Assembly: GCA_019429185.1 (NCBI GenBank)
Contig: JAHYJH010000001.1
Span: 1-64,000, forward strand
Reading direction: 5' to 3'
Source: Vicingaceae bacterium
Lineage (GTDB): Bacteria; Bacteroidota; Bacteroidia; Flavobacteriales_E; Vicingaceae
Length of the DNA stretch: 64,000 nt
Both the position numbers and the translations under genes were made by a program. The notes below the pieces were generated by a model that searched no databases, was not told where the DNA came from, and saw nothing but the letters and a program-made list of their open reading frames with translations. This document shows positions 1 to 11,150 of this stretch, one piece after another. Each line of letters starts with the position of its first letter. Position 1 is the stretch's first letter.

Positions 1-197
1 AAGTTATTTTGTTTGCTAATAAGACGAAAAACACAGACATAGCAACGCTATGGCGAGTATTTTCAACGCAATTAGCGAGCAAAAGAGCAAGGCTAAATGT
101 ATAGTTTATTTCATTACAGACCCTAAGTAAAAAATAGTAGTAAAAAATCTGCGTAAATCTGCGTTATCTGCGGGAAAAAAATGTTAAAAACAATAAA

Positions 198-1709
198 ATG
201 AACCACCATCATATCAATAAAAACTGGATAGATTTAACAGTAGTTAATGAAATCATTAATCAACAGAAAAAATTACAACTTTCTGAAGATGCAGCAACAG
301 CTATAGAAAAATGCAGAACTTATTTAGATGAAAAGCTAAGCAGACACGATAAGCCAATTTATGGTATTAACACAGGTTTTGGTTCATTGTGTGACACACC
401 TATTTCTAACAACAAATTGGAGCAATTGCAACGAAACTTAGTAATGTCGCACGCTTGCGGATTGGGTGAAGAAGTGCCTCAAGAAGTGGTACAGCTCATG
501 TTGTTACTCAAAATTCAAGGGTTAAGTTATGGTAATTCAGGTGTTCAGTTAGCAACCGTTCAGCGATTAATCGATTTTTATAACAATGGCGTTTATCCAG
601 TAGTTTATCAGCAAGGTTCGTTAGGTGCTTCGGGCGATTTAGCTCCCTTGGCTCATTTGTCCTTACCTTTATTAGGTTTAGGTGAAGTTAATTTTGAGGG
701 CAAAAAATATCCAGCAACTGAAATCAACAAAAAATTTAATTGGGAGCCTATTCAATTGAAATCTAAAGAAGGATTGGCTTTGCTTAACGGAACACAGTTT
801 ATGAGTGCTTATGGTGTTTATTCGTTGCTGAAAGCTAAAAAAATGTCCACTTTTATGGATGTGGTTGCCGCCATTTCGTTAGAAGCGTATGATGGCAGAA
901 TAGAACCCTTTAATGCGTTAATTCATAAAGTAAGACCACACAATGGGCAATTTATTACTTCAAGAAACATATTAAAAATTATTGAAGGAAGTGAAATTGC
1001 TGCTCAAGATAAAAAACACGTGCAAGATCCTTATTCTTTCAGGTGTATTCCGCAAGTGCATGGAGCTTCAAAAGATGTAATTACGCACGTTCAAAAAGTG
1101 TTTGAAACAGAAATTAACTCCGTAACCGATAATCCAACTATTTTTCCTGAAGAAGATGAAATTATTTCAGCAGGGAATTTTCACGGACAACCGTTGGCTA
1201 TGGCGTTAGATTATTTAGGAATTGCCATAGCAGAGTTAGGAAGTATTTCGGAAAGAAGAATTTATAAACTCATTAGCGGAACGAGGAGTTTACCTCCATT
1301 TTTAGTAGCCAATCCTGGGTTAAACAGTGGTTTTATGATTCCTCAATATGCAGCAGCATCAGTAGTAAGTCAGAATAAACAATTGGCTACACCTTGTTCT
1401 GTAGATACGATAGATTCTTCCAACGGACAAGAAGATCACGTAAGTATGGGAGCTAATGCAGCTACAAAAGTTGCCCGAATGATGGATAATTTAGAAAAAA
1501 TTGTAGGTATAGAATTGCTAAATGCAGCCCAAGCCTTAACATTTAGAAAACCATTAAAATCATCTGATTACATAGAAAATTTAATTTCCGAATACCGAAA
1601 AGAAGTGCCATTTGTTGAGCAAGATATAGAAATGCAACCAGTTATTCAAAAAAGTATCGCTTTTGTGAAAGCAAAATGTGCTGAAATGACTATGAAAGAT
1701 TTTGTTTAA
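198..1709 (+). CDS. hutH: histidine ammonia-lyase (aromatic amino acid lyase family)
   Basis: 503-aa ORF with the ASG MIO-forming motif in GSLGASGDLAPLAHL and the conserved YGINTGFG and QVHGASKD blocks. Confidence 0.93.
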   Translation: MNHHHINKNWIDLTVVNEIINQQKKLQLSEDAATAIEKCRTYLDEKLSRHDKPIYGINTGFGSLCDTPISNNKLEQLQRNLVMSHACGLGEEVPQEVVQLMLLLKIQGLSYGNSGVQLATVQRLIDFYNNGVYPVVYQQGSLGASGDLAPLAHLSLPLLGLGEVNFEGKKYPATEINKKFNWEPIQLKSKEGLALLNGTQFMSAYGVYSLLKAKKMSTFMDVVAAISLEAYDGRIEPFNALIHKVRPHNGQFITSRNILKIIEGSEIAAQDKKHVQDPYSFRCIPQVHGASKDVITHVQKVFETEINSVTDNPTIFPEEDEIISAGNFHGQPLAMALDYLGIAIAELGSISERRIYKLISGTRSLPPFLVANPGLNSGFMIPQYAAASVVSQNKQLATPCSVDTIDSSNGQEDHVSMGANAATKVARMMDNLEKIVGIELLNAAQALTFRKPLKSSDYIENLISEYRKEVPFVEQDIEMQPVIQKSIAFVKAKCAEMTMKDFV

Positions 1710-1713
1710 AGCA

Positions 1714-2133
1714 ATGAAAAATACCATTTATATTTTATTAATTTTCTTAACGATGGCTTGTACCCAACAATTTGAAGAGAAAGAAGCTATTTTACAAGTG
1801 ATGAGCCAACAAGAGCAAGATTGGAACAATGGAAATATTGATGCTTTTATGCAAGGCTATTGGCAGTCGGATTCGCTGATGTTTGTTGGTAAAAACGGTA
1901 TTAAATATGGTTGGCAAACTACTTTAGAAAACTACAAAAAATCCTATCCTGACAAATCTACCATGGGCAACCTTTCTTTTGCAATAGAAAAATTGGAAGT
2001 GGAAAACCAAACCGCTTTTATGCTAGGTAAATGGAACATTACAAGAGAAAGTGATAATATTGGTGGTTATTTCACGCTTTATTGGAAAAAAATAGATGGA
2101 AAGTGGGTTATTGTATTGGATCATACCAGCTGA
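1714..2133 (+). CDS. small lipoprotein, SnoaL/DUF4440-like (NTF2 fold)
   Basis: ORF track starts at a TTG (1702); ATG at 1714 gives MKNTIYILLIFLTMAC, a lipoprotein signal. Body resembles the DUF4440 pattern (WNNGNIDAFMQGYW...GKWVIVLDHTS). Confidence 0.75.
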   Translation: MKNTIYILLIFLTMACTQQFEEKEAILQVMSQQEQDWNNGNIDAFMQGYWQSDSLMFVGKNGIKYGWQTTLENYKKSYPDKSTMGNLSFAIEKLEVENQTAFMLGKWNITRESDNIGGYFTLYWKKIDGKWVIVLDHTS

Positions 2134-2260
2134 TATAAAAATAAAGACATTCATTTAGCTACTTATTTTATGTTTTTGACAATCAATTGTTTGATGTATA
2201 AAATAGTTGCATTAAGATTTTTCTTTTATTTGTGATGACACAAACAAAGGCAACAAAGTT

Positions 2261-2290
2261 AAAAATCCCTCGAAAGAGGGATTTTTTTTA
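2261..2290 (+). terminator. rho-independent terminator-like hairpin
   Basis: AAATCCCTC-GAAA-GAGGGATTTTTTTT. Confidence 0.7.
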
Positions 2291-2459
2291 TACATTAACA
2301 TTCTAACCGATTGCATTTTTAAATGTTGTACAAATGCACACCAATCTATTCTTTCAACCTATCGAAAAAGTTTTTTATTTTACCACTTTCTTTTATCGTG
2401 TCAATTTGTCAGAAGCATACTTATTTTTAATTAATTTTGTTGCCTTAATAAAATAAATA

Positions 2460-3902
2460 ATGGAATTTCAAAACAAAGTAATTGATGAAGCTGTGCAAGG
2501 CACAGCAACTGTTTTAGAAAGCAAAAACAACGAGGGAAGAAAAGTTTACATTGAAAGTTATGGTTGTCAAATGAATTTCTCTGACAGTGAAATTGTTGCT
2601 TCTATTTTAACTGGAAAAGGATACCAAACTACTCAACATTTAGAAGAAGCTGACGTTGTCCTAGTAAATACGTGTTCGATTAGAGATAAAGCTGAACAAA
2701 CTATTCGCCAACGATTAACCGTTTTTAATAAAGAAAAAAAGAAAAAGCCTGAATTGATTATTGGCGTATTGGGTTGTATGGCAGAACGCTTAAAAACGCA
2801 ATTGCTTGAAGAAGAAAAAATTGTGGATATTGTTGCCGGACCAGATGCTTACCGAGATTTACCCAATTTAGTGGCTCAAGTAGATGAAGGAAAACGAGCA
2901 GTAAATGTGATTCTTTCAAAAGAAGAAACCTATGCCGACATTAGTCCTGTTCGGTTATTGAGTAATGGTGTAACTGCTTTTATTTCCATAACAAGAGGTT
3001 GTGATAATATGTGTACGTTTTGCGTAGTTCCTTTTACTAGAGGTAGAGAACGAAGCAGAAATCCAGAAAGTATTTTAGCCGAAGCACAAGATTTATTCAA
3101 CAAAGGTTTTAGAGAAGTTACCCTTTTAGGACAAAATGTAGATTCCTACTTATGGTATGGAGAAGATGGGTTGAAAAAAAATTATGAAACCCTTTCGGAA
3201 GAAGAAAAAGCCCAAAGCACAACTTTTGCTAAATTGATGGAAAAAGTAGCACTAATTAGCCCTCAACTTAGAGTACGTTTTTCCACCTCGCACCCTAAAG
3301 ACATTACCGATGAATTTTTAGAAGTAATGGCAAAATATGACAACATTTGCAAATACATTCATTTGCCTGTGCAAAGTGGAAGTAATTGCATATTGGAGTT
3401 GATGAACAGAGGCTATACCCGAGAATGGTACATGAACCGAATTGATAAAATAAAAGAAATAATGCCCGATTGTGCTATTTCATCGGATATTATTGCTGGA
3501 TTTTGCACCGAAACCGAAGAAGATCATCAAGATACATTAGCAATGATGGATTATGTAAAGTATGATTTTGGCTATATGTTTAACTATTCCGAAAGACCAA
3601 ACACCTTGGCTCAACGCAAATTTAAAGATGATGTTCCACAAGAAGTAAAAAGCCGCAGGTTAGCCGAAATAATTGCCAAACAAAACCAACATTCATTGGA
3701 GCGAAACAAAGCGTATGTTGGTAAAACTTTTGAAGTGTTGGTAGAAAAAACATCAAAACGCTCCGAAAATGAATTAGCAGGAAGAACATCACAAAATACC
3801 GTAGTTGTTTTTCCAAAAGAAAACTACAACATTGGCGACTATGTTACTGTTTTTATCACAGATTGCACAGGAGGAACATTGTTAGGAAAAGCGGTGGGTT
3901 GA
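2460..3902 (+). CDS. miaB: tRNA-2-methylthio-N6-dimethylallyladenosine synthase
   Basis: [16 protein letters not shown]-terminus, radical [27 protein letters not shown]-like C-terminus. Confidence 0.95.
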   Translation: MEFQNKVIDEAVQGTATVLESKNNEGRKVYIESYGCQMNFSDSEIVASILTGKGYQTTQHLEEADVVLVNTCSIRDKAEQTIRQRLTVFNKEKKKKPELIIGVLGCMAERLKTQLLEEEKIVDIVAGPDAYRDLPNLVAQVDEGKRAVNVILSKEETYADISPVRLLSNGVTAFISITRGCDNMCTFCVVPFTRGRERSRNPESILAEAQDLFNKGFREVTLLGQNVDSYLWYGEDGLKKNYETLSEEEKAQSTTFAKLMEKVALISPQLRVRFSTSHPKDITDEFLEVMAKYDNICKYIHLPVQSGSNCILELMNRGYTREWYMNRIDKIKEIMPDCAISSDIIAGFCTETEEDHQDTLAMMDYVKYDFGYMFNYSERPNTLAQRKFKDDVPQEVKSRRLAEIIAKQNQHSLERNKAYVGKTFEVLVEKTSKRSENELAGRTSQNTVVVFPKENYNIGDYVTVFITDCTGGTLLGKAVG

Positions 3903-3950
3903 TGTGCTGATGTGCTGATGTGCAAATGTGTGAATGTGTTGATGTATGAA
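3901..3950. repeat. degenerate short tandem repeat (TGATGTGC-like) right after the miaB stop
   Basis: tgatgtgctgatgtgctgatgtgcaaatgtgtgaatgtgttgatgta. Confidence 0.7.
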
Positions 3951-4192
3951 TTAGTAGTTATGTGTTAGTGTCATTCTGAACAAAATTTTATAAACTGAGG
4001 CACGAAGTTTAATAAAATGAAGTGATGACCACGAAGTAGCATTAATACCGATTAAAAACAATAAAAATGATATTAATAATCTTTTAATTACTTAAAAAAC
4101 GAAAATGAATTTTTATAATAGTTTAAAAACATTAAACTTAAATTTTAATTTATGCAATTATTTATTATAGCATTATTAAAGTAGAAAACAAT

Positions 4193-4993
4193 ATGAAGAG
4201 AAATAGAATAACTATATTGTCTATACTTATATTCATCTACTCCTGTTCAAATAATGTGGAGAAAGCTGAAAAAGATACCGAATTATTAAACTTAATTGGA
4301 GATGTAAAGTCGATAACATCAAAAACAATTAGTGATTCTATTATAACTGAACAAACAAAAGTATATTTTGATAAATATGGTTACGTGCTATCTAAAGAGT
4401 ACTATCAAGAAGATACAATTGTAAAGATTGAATCAAACAAAAGAGACAAGAATCATAAAATAATTTCCAAAAAGACTGAATTGGCAAACGGAACTTCCCA
4501 AGTACAGACTTATGATTACGGTAATAATGGTTTAAAAATGATAATTCAAAAATTGAATGGTACTCAAAACACAATTTGGAGATATGAAAATGATGACAAT
4601 GGCAGGAAAGTAAAAGAAACAATTATCATTGATGATAAAATTGTCCGTGTAATCAAATATCAACATATAAATGATTCATTATCCAGAACTGTCATATATA
4701 ATGAAGATGGTAAAAAAGAAAATATGATTGAATATATCGTAACGGAAGACAAGGTAGAAACTACTTTCCAAACATATTTCTCAAAAAATATTACAGCGAC
4801 TTCAAAAATTGTAATGTTATTAGACAGCTTAAGTAACCCAATCAAAGAAGTACATTACAGAGAAGATGAAAAATCTGATTTGCTTACCTATTGGTATAAC
4901 TTTGATGAAAAAATGAACTGGAATAAAAAATTTACTTATTCAAATGAAGAGCTTATTCAGTCTATACAGAGAGAAATTGAATATTATGAATAA
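4193..4993 (+). CDS. hypothetical lipoprotein with YD/RHS-like text
   Basis: 266-aa ORF, lipobox-like SILIFIYSCS, repeated Y-x-D-x-G segments. Confidence 0.6.
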   Translation: MKRNRITILSILIFIYSCSNNVEKAEKDTELLNLIGDVKSITSKTISDSIITEQTKVYFDKYGYVLSKEYYQEDTIVKIESNKRDKNHKIISKKTELANGTSQVQTYDYGNNGLKMIIQKLNGTQNTIWRYENDDNGRKVKETIIIDDKIVRVIKYQHINDSLSRTVIYNEDGKKENMIEYIVTEDKVETTFQTYFSKNITATSKIVMLLDSLSNPIKEVHYREDEKSDLLTYWYNFDEKMNWNKKFTYSNEELIQSIQREIEYYE

Positions 4994-5138
4994 AATACTT
5001 TTACCAACAACAGCTAAGAAACCATAGGGCAGATTGGGCTTTCCGAAAGATTCGTTCTTTTCTTAGCCGAGCTCTTTGAGAACTAGATACAAAGACAAAA
5101 AAATGTTGAAATTATAACCTCAAACCTGAAACCAAAAA

Positions 5139-6380
5139 ATGGATACCCAACAAATAAAACAACGCTTCGGCATCATTGGTAGTTCACCAATGTTAGACAG
5201 AGCCATAAACATTGCAGCTCAAGTTGCATTGACTGATTTATCGGTATTAATTACTGGTGAAAGCGGTGTAGGAAAAGAAGTAATGCCGCAAATTATTCAT
5301 CAATTGGGAAGTCGGAAACACAACAAATACATTCCCGTTAATTGTGGAGCTATTCCAGAAGGAACAATAGATTCAGAGCTTTTTGGACACGAAAAAGGAG
5401 CTTTTACTGGAGCTCACGAAGCACGAAAAGGTTATTTTGAAGTTGCTGATGGAGGAACTATTTTTTTAGATGAAGTTGGAGAACTTCCTTTATCAACTCA
5501 AGCTCGATTATTACGGATACTTGAAACAGGTGAATTTATTAAAGTAGGTTCATCAAAAGTACAAAAAACCGATGTGCGTATCGTTGCTGCAACGAATGTA
5601 AAACTTGCTGAAGCAGTTAAGAAAAATAAATTCCGTGAAGATTTATTTTATCGGTTAAATACCGTTCCTATTGTTTTACCATCATTGCGCGAACGCAAAG
5701 AAGACATTCATTTGTTGTTTAGAAAATTTGCTTCTGATTTTGCTTCAAAATACAGAATGCCTTCCATTCAACTTACTCCAGAAGCAACGGAAATGCTTAT
5801 CAAATACCCTTGGCCTGGAAATATCCGTCAGTTAAAAAATGTAGCCGAACAGATTTCTGTTATAGAAAATAACCGAGAAATTTCTGCATCCATACTTTCT
5901 CATTATTTACCAATTGATTCTACCCAAACACTACCAGCACTTTATAAAGGAGCTGAAAATTCAGACTTATCGGAAAGAGAAATTTTATATAAAGTACTTT
6001 TTGATTTGAAAGACGATGTAAATGAATTGAAAAAACTAGTTTTTGGAATTTTGAACAGTAATAAATCTAATCTTACTGAAAATGATGGGAGTGATTCCCT
6101 TATAAAAAGTATTCAACATTTATATGCAAAATCAACAACAGAAACGGAAGAAAATGCAAAATCAGAAGTATATAAGCCTAAAATCATCACTCCTGAAGAA
6201 GCTTTTGATGCACACGAAGAGATAGAAGAAGAATCCTTATCTTTGGCTGATAAAGAAAAGGAAATGATTTTGAAATCCTTACAAAAACACAACAACAGAA
6301 GACGAAAAGCAGCTGAAGAATTAGGAATTTCTGAACGTACTTTATACAGAAAAATAAAAGAATACGACATCAATGAATAA
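5139..6380 (+). CDS. sigma-54 interacting transcriptional regulator (AAA+, Fis-type HTH)
   Basis: GESGVGKE Walker A, GAFTGA loop, DEVGELP Walker B, C-terminal RRKAAEELGISERTLYRKIKEY HTH. Confidence 0.93.
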   Translation: MDTQQIKQRFGIIGSSPMLDRAINIAAQVALTDLSVLITGESGVGKEVMPQIIHQLGSRKHNKYIPVNCGAIPEGTIDSELFGHEKGAFTGAHEARKGYFEVADGGTIFLDEVGELPLSTQARLLRILETGEFIKVGSSKVQKTDVRIVAATNVKLAEAVKKNKFREDLFYRLNTVPIVLPSLRERKEDIHLLFRKFASDFASKYRMPSIQLTPEATEMLIKYPWPGNIRQLKNVAEQISVIENNREISASILSHYLPIDSTQTLPALYKGAENSDLSEREILYKVLFDLKDDVNELKKLVFGILNSNKSNLTENDGSDSLIKSIQHLYAKSTTETEENAKSEVYKPKIITPEEAFDAHEEIEEESLSLADKEKEMILKSLQKHNNRRRKAAEELGISERTLYRKIKEYDINE

Positions 6381-6876
6381 ACAAAGCCTATCTCTGATTT
6401 TTCTTTTTGCACTAATTTTTTCTTGCAAAATAGATTATTCATTTACTGGTGCATCTATTGCTCCTGATGTGAAAACATTTTCTATTAAAACATTTCAAAA
6501 TTTTGCTCCGTTGGCAAGTGCCAATTTAAGCCAAACTTTTACAGAAGCACTAAAAGATGTTTTTATATCGCAAACCAGTTTAAAATTATTGCCTTCAAAT
6601 GGCGATTTAACATTAGAGGGAAGTATTACAGGATATACCATTACTCCTAATGCGATTCAAGGCGACCAAACTGCTGCCACCAACCGACTTACAATTACTG
6701 TTGATGTAAAATTTATCAATACTAAAAACGAAAAACAAAATTTTGAAAGTAGTTTTTCTCGCTTTGCCGACTATGAAACTAACCTTAATTTAACAAGCAT
6801 TGAAGACAATCTTATAAAAACTATCAACGAACAACTTACACAAGATATTTTCAATAGAGCAGTTAGTAATTGGTAA
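6373..6876 (+). CDS. lptE: LPS assembly lipoprotein LptE family
   Basis: Lipobox ALIFSCKIDYSFTGASI, size, and position after the sigma-54 regulator, as commonly seen in Bacteroidota. Confidence 0.8.
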   Translation: MNKQSLSLIFLFALIFSCKIDYSFTGASIAPDVKTFSIKTFQNFAPLASANLSQTFTEALKDVFISQTSLKLLPSNGDLTLEGSITGYTITPNAIQGDQTAATNRLTITVDVKFINTKNEKQNFESSFSRFADYETNLNLTSIEDNLIKTINEQLTQDIFNRAVSNW

Positions 6877-7797
6877 TCAAATTATCCTTTCAACTTTATG
6901 TCTTTCAACTAAGATTCTATCTAACACTATCGCAATAAGGTAACCAATTACTGTAAGAACAAGAACAAACGCTACTACTTTCCAAGCATCGGTTGACATG
7001 GTTGATGGTTGAACAAATCCACCAAAAATAAGTTGGTAAAAATAAAGTGAAATGGGCATAGATAATCCAAAAAATAATCCATGCCTAAAGAAAAAATCCT
7101 TCCAAACACGTTTGAATTCCCAATTATGTTTTTTCCATCTAAATAAGCAAGCCAACAATATTAAACCTCCTAAAACCAATGAAATATAAGGGCTATCGCC
7201 TTCAATTACCCCTATAGATCGCTCTAAACCATGTAGCATTCCTGTAAAAATGGCTATTTTTCCTGCATGTGTTCTATCAAGCCTATCAAAAACAATAAAC
7301 CATGCAAAAAGCATAAAAAAGAAACTAAATTGAATCCAATGGCTTAATTGCTCATCAACCCAGTAAACTTGTTCGTATAAAGCACCTGATGTAATACCTA
7401 ATTCTTCTCTTGAATATATTTCTATCGTATTGGTGAAATGAATTCCTATTCCATAAATGTACATTGCTAACATGAATAGTGCAATAGTTTTTAAATTTCT
7501 TACACGTTTACCCAATATTTCATTTTCGGAAGGACCGAATACAATTACAGTTACTTTATATAAGGCATACCAAAGTATTGGAGCATAAACTAACTGTTCA
7601 AACCAATGGTTAGTTGTAACTCCATGTATGGTTGTGAAACATATCCATTCAAAACCCAATATTTTACCAATAAACCCACAAAAAACTACTTTATAATGAT
7701 AGGCAAAACAAATATAAATTAACCAGCCCACTAATGTCTTATTTTCAGATGCTTGGGTTGAAGTGGTAGAAATAATTTTAATGTTTTCGAGTTGCAT
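6877..7797 (-). CDS. hypothetical multi-pass membrane protein
   Basis: 306-aa ORF with multiple hydrophobic segments; family not recognised. Confidence 0.6.
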   Translation of the reverse strand: MQLENIKIISTTSTQASENKTLVGWLIYICFAYHYKVVFCGFIGKILGFEWICFTTIHGVTTNHWFEQLVYAPILWYALYKVTVIVFGPSENEILGKRVRNLKTIALFMLAMYIYGIGIHFTNTIEIYSREELGITSGALYEQVYWVDEQLSHWIQFSFFFMLFAWFIVFDRLDRTHAGKIAIFTGMLHGLERSIGVIEGDSPYISLVLGGLILLACLFRWKKHNWEFKRVWKDFFFRHGLFFGLSMPISLYFYQLIFGGFVQPSTMSTDAWKVVAFVLVLTVIGYLIAIVLDRILVERHKVERII

Positions 7798-7941
7798 GGA
7801 ATACTAGTTTGGGAATACTAGTTAGAGTTTATAAGATTAATACAAATGAATGCTTTTAAATTAATAAAAGTTGTATAAAATACGACAAAGTTGAACTTAA
7901 AAACAGCATAATAACCTTTAGGTAAAAGCGTTTTAGGTAAA

Positions 7942-8922
7942 TTATCCTTTCAACTGAAAAGAAATACTATCTAATACTCGAAAAATTTCAGCAGGATTCA
8001 TTTCTGTAACGAGTTTTATTTTGTATTCTTTAAGATGAGGAATTCCTTTAAAATAGTTGGAATAATGCCTACGCATTTCTACTACACCTAACTTTTCTCC
8101 TTTCCATTGCAACGACATTTTCAAGTGTTTTTTTGCTGCTTCCACACGCATTGCTATTGTTGGAGGAGGCAAATGTTCGCCTGTTTTCATGTAATGTTTA
8201 ATCTCATTAAAAATCCATGGATAGCCTATACTTGCTCTTCCTATCATTACCCCATCTACTCCAAAACGATTTTTATTTTCTAATGCTTTTTCAGGTGTAT
8301 CCACATCCCCATTTCCAAAAATGGGAATATGCATTCGTGCATTGTTTTTTACATCTGCAATTAAACTCCAATCGGCTTCACCCTTATACATTTGTTTTCG
8401 GGTTCGTCCATGAATTGAAATGGCTTTAATACCAACATCTTGTAATCTTTCGGCAACTTCAACAATGTATTTGGTGCTTTCATCCCAACCTAAGCGTGTT
8501 TTTACTGTAACAGGCAAATGAGTGGATTTCACAATTTCGGCAGTCATGCTAACCATTTTAGGAATATCTTGTAAAATTCCTGCGCCAGAACCTTTGCACG
8601 CTACTTTTTTAACAGGGCAACCGTAGTTAATATCAATAATATCAGGATTGGCTTGTGTTGTAACTTCTGTTGCCAAACGCATAGACTCAATGTCATTTCC
8701 AAAAATTTGAATTCCTATGGGGCGTTCGTATTCAAAAATATCTAACTTTTGAATACTTTTGGCTGCATCTCTAATTAATCCTTCGGACGAAATAAATTCG
8801 GTGTACATTAAATCGGCTCCATTTTCTTTGCATAACGCTCTGAAAGGAGGATCACTAACATCTTCCATAGGAGCTAACAACAAAGGAAATTCGCCTAATT
8901 CTATATCACCAATTTTTACCAT
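7942..8922 (-). CDS. dusB: tRNA-dihydrouridine synthase
   Basis: LAPMEDVSDPPFR, DINYGCPVKKV and GDVDTPEKA motifs. Confidence 0.92.
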   Translation of the reverse strand: MVKIGDIELGEFPLLLAPMEDVSDPPFRALCKENGADLMYTEFISSEGLIRDAAKSIQKLDIFEYERPIGIQIFGNDIESMRLATEVTTQANPDIIDINYGCPVKKVACKGSGAGILQDIPKMVSMTAEIVKSTHLPVTVKTRLGWDESTKYIVEVAERLQDVGIKAISIHGRTRKQMYKGEADWSLIADVKNNARMHIPIFGNGDVDTPEKALENKNRFGVDGVMIGRASIGYPWIFNEIKHYMKTGEHLPPPTIAMRVEAAKKHLKMSLQWKGEKLGVVEMRRHYSNYFKGIPHLKEYKIKLVTEMNPAEIFRVLDSISFQLKG

Positions 8923-8980
8923 ATCCTAAAAAAGTGATGCAAAATTACGTAAAGAATAAACTAAAATTGATTTAATTTTT

Positions 8981-9102
8981 GCCACAAAGACACAAAAACA
9001 CACCAACGAAGTTAGCAGCGAAACAATTAAAAAAATAAAAAAAAGAGCTAAAGTTTCACTAAGTTTTTTTTGTGTTTCTTAGTAACTTTGAGCCTTAGTG
9101 GC
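8981..9102. repeat. imperfect inverted repeat (GCCACAAAGACAC... / ...GCCTTAGTGGC)
   Basis: gccacaaagacacaaaa ... ttgagccttagtggc; related copy at 39157-39250. Confidence 0.7.
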
Positions 9103-9164
9103 AAATTTTTGTTTTTTACAATCAATGCTGAATAGTTAAAAAAATCTAAATGTGTTTGCCCTGT

Positions 9165-9755
9165 TTAAAACCCTGATTTTTTCATATAAATCCTAATTTT
9201 TTCGTATTCTGGCGAGTATTTTCTGTAAAAATCCAGTGGAACTTCAAAAAAATTTTCATTTGCTTGATGTTCCTTGATAAAAGAAGTTAATTCATTAACT
9301 GTAAGAGAATCGGAGGTTATTTTTTGTTCTGCAAAATCATTTTCAATAAATCGAACAGAAAATTCATTTTTACTGTCCCAGTTTAATTTAGCGAACATAA
9401 AAAATCCATCTTTGCTTTCAAGATTATAAATAACATCTTCTCCGATTGCTGCTCCAAAGACTCTAAAATCAGATGCATCTTTTACTCTATTGGTTTTGTC
9501 GTAAGATTTTATATTTACCTGCACCACTTTATTATTTAATTTACTGATTATAAGCTCGTCTCTGTTTCCATCCTCATGAAATGCGACCCATTCTCCCACC
9601 ATATTTTTATCGTATTTTATGGCGTTTTCATAATCGGTTAAGGCAATTTTTGTTTGGTAAGGACATGCCATCAATAGTAATGGTAATAAAAAAAATAAAA
9701 AGTAGCGTTTAGTTAATTTAATCATCGTGCAAGTTTTAAAAGTTTTTAGAAACAA
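9165..9755 (-). CDS. hypothetical lipoprotein
   Basis: ORF with lipobox LLLMAC; true start probably the internal MIKLTKRYFLFFLLPLLLMAC. Confidence 0.6.
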   Translation of the reverse strand: MFLKTFKTCTMIKLTKRYFLFFLLPLLLMACPYQTKIALTDYENAIKYDKNMVGEWVAFHEDGNRDELIISKLNNKVVQVNIKSYDKTNRVKDASDFRVFGAAIGEDVIYNLESKDGFFMFAKLNWDSKNEFSVRFIENDFAEQKITSDSLTVNELTSFIKEHQANENFFEVPLDFYRKYSPEYEKIRIYMKKSGF

Positions 9756-9915
9756 AGTTAATTCTAAAAAAGTTCCTTTGATTGTTAATGGGTTACAATT
9801 TGAAAGGATAAATGTATCACTTTTTTTTTAGTTTAAAAAGATGAAAGATAAAAATTTAAGTAATACTATTTACTATCTTTGTTGCGTTTGAAAATCGCAC
9901 CTAAATTATCCTATT

Positions 9916-11064
9916 TTGAATTTTGAAGATATAAGAGCTTACAACGATGAAGAATACCAATCTGTAATAAAAAAACTTACACAGATTGACTTGTTGATGA
10001 AAGCTATTCAATTTTATTTACCCGAATTAACGCTCGCACAAATAAAAGAAACCCTACTCTCCTTTAAAACCATACAAGATTTTCAGAGTGAAATGGTATG
10101 TATGGTTATCGGAAAGATGGTAAATCACTCGGCTAAATCACTTACTTTTAAAGGAATAAAAGATATTGATTCAAAAAAAAATTACTTATTTATTTCTAAT
10201 CATAGAGATATAGTGTTGGATTCGGCTTTAATTAATTATGGGCTAAACCTCAACAATTATAACACTAGTGAAATTGCAATTGGAAGTAATTTATTATCGA
10301 TGCCTTGGATAAAAGATTTAGTTCGACTAAACAAAAGTTTCATCGTAAAAAGAAACATTCCCAAACAAGAAATTTTAGAAGCATCAAAAGCACTTTCTGC
10401 TTATATTAATTACACGCTCAAAGAAAAAAAACAATCCATTTGGATAGCTCAGCGAGAAGGAAGAGCTAAAGATGGTTTTGATAAAACCAATCCAGGTTTA
10501 TTAAAAATGTTTGGTTTATGTTCTTCCGAAGATTTATTAACCCATTTAATGGGATTAAACATAACGCCTGTTGCAATTTCTTATGAATATGACCCTTGCG
10601 ACTACCTTAAAATCAATGAACTGATTAAAAAGCACAATGGAGAAAGTTATATCAAATCTGAAAATGAAGACAATCAACACATGGTATTGGGAATGAAAGG
10701 TTATAAAGGAAATATAAACATTCATTTTGCAGCACCCATCAACGATAAAATAGCTTCACTTTCTTACATTAAAAATAGAAATGATTTATTGAAAGAAATT
10801 GCTGATATTATTGATAATGAAATTTACAATAATTACTATTTATTTGCTTCTCACTATGTTGCGTATGATTTATTGCATCATTCAACTAAATTTGAAAACG
10901 AATATACAGCAGAAGAAAAACAAACATTTGTTGATTATGTTGAAAAAAGAACAGCCGATTTTAAAGGAAGTGAGTTGGCGAAAGAAATTTTCTTAAAGAT
11001 GTATGCAAATCCAGTGATTAATAAGTTGAAGGTCAGAAATCAGAAATCAGAAGTTGGAAGTTAA
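9916..11064 (+). CDS. 1-acyl-sn-glycerol-3-phosphate acyltransferase-like protein
   Basis: LFISNHRDIVLDSALI (NHxxxxD-type acyltransferase motif), QREGRAKDG; starts at a TTG in the track. Confidence 0.8.
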   Translation: MNFEDIRAYNDEEYQSVIKKLTQIDLLMKAIQFYLPELTLAQIKETLLSFKTIQDFQSEMVCMVIGKMVNHSAKSLTFKGIKDIDSKKNYLFISNHRDIVLDSALINYGLNLNNYNTSEIAIGSNLLSMPWIKDLVRLNKSFIVKRNIPKQEILEASKALSAYINYTLKEKKQSIWIAQREGRAKDGFDKTNPGLLKMFGLCSSEDLLTHLMGLNITPVAISYEYDPCDYLKINELIKKHNGESYIKSENEDNQHMVLGMKGYKGNINIHFAAPINDKIASLSYIKNRNDLLKEIADIIDNEIYNNYYLFASHYVAYDLLHHSTKFENEYTAEEKQTFVDYVEKRTADFKGSELAKEIFLKMYANPVINKLKVRNQKSEVGS

Positions 11065-11150
11065 ATAAACAATAGGCAAATAGAATTAAAAAATCTGCGG
11101 AATCTGCGGGAAACAAACAAAACAATTAACAGATAATAAATACATACATT

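Noticed and set aside
3622-3816. 64-aa antisense ORF in miaB (and similar antisense ORFs in hadh, ilvE, recA and nqrF regions)
   Set aside because: Antisense open frames inside well-conserved genes; expected by chance in AT-rich DNA.
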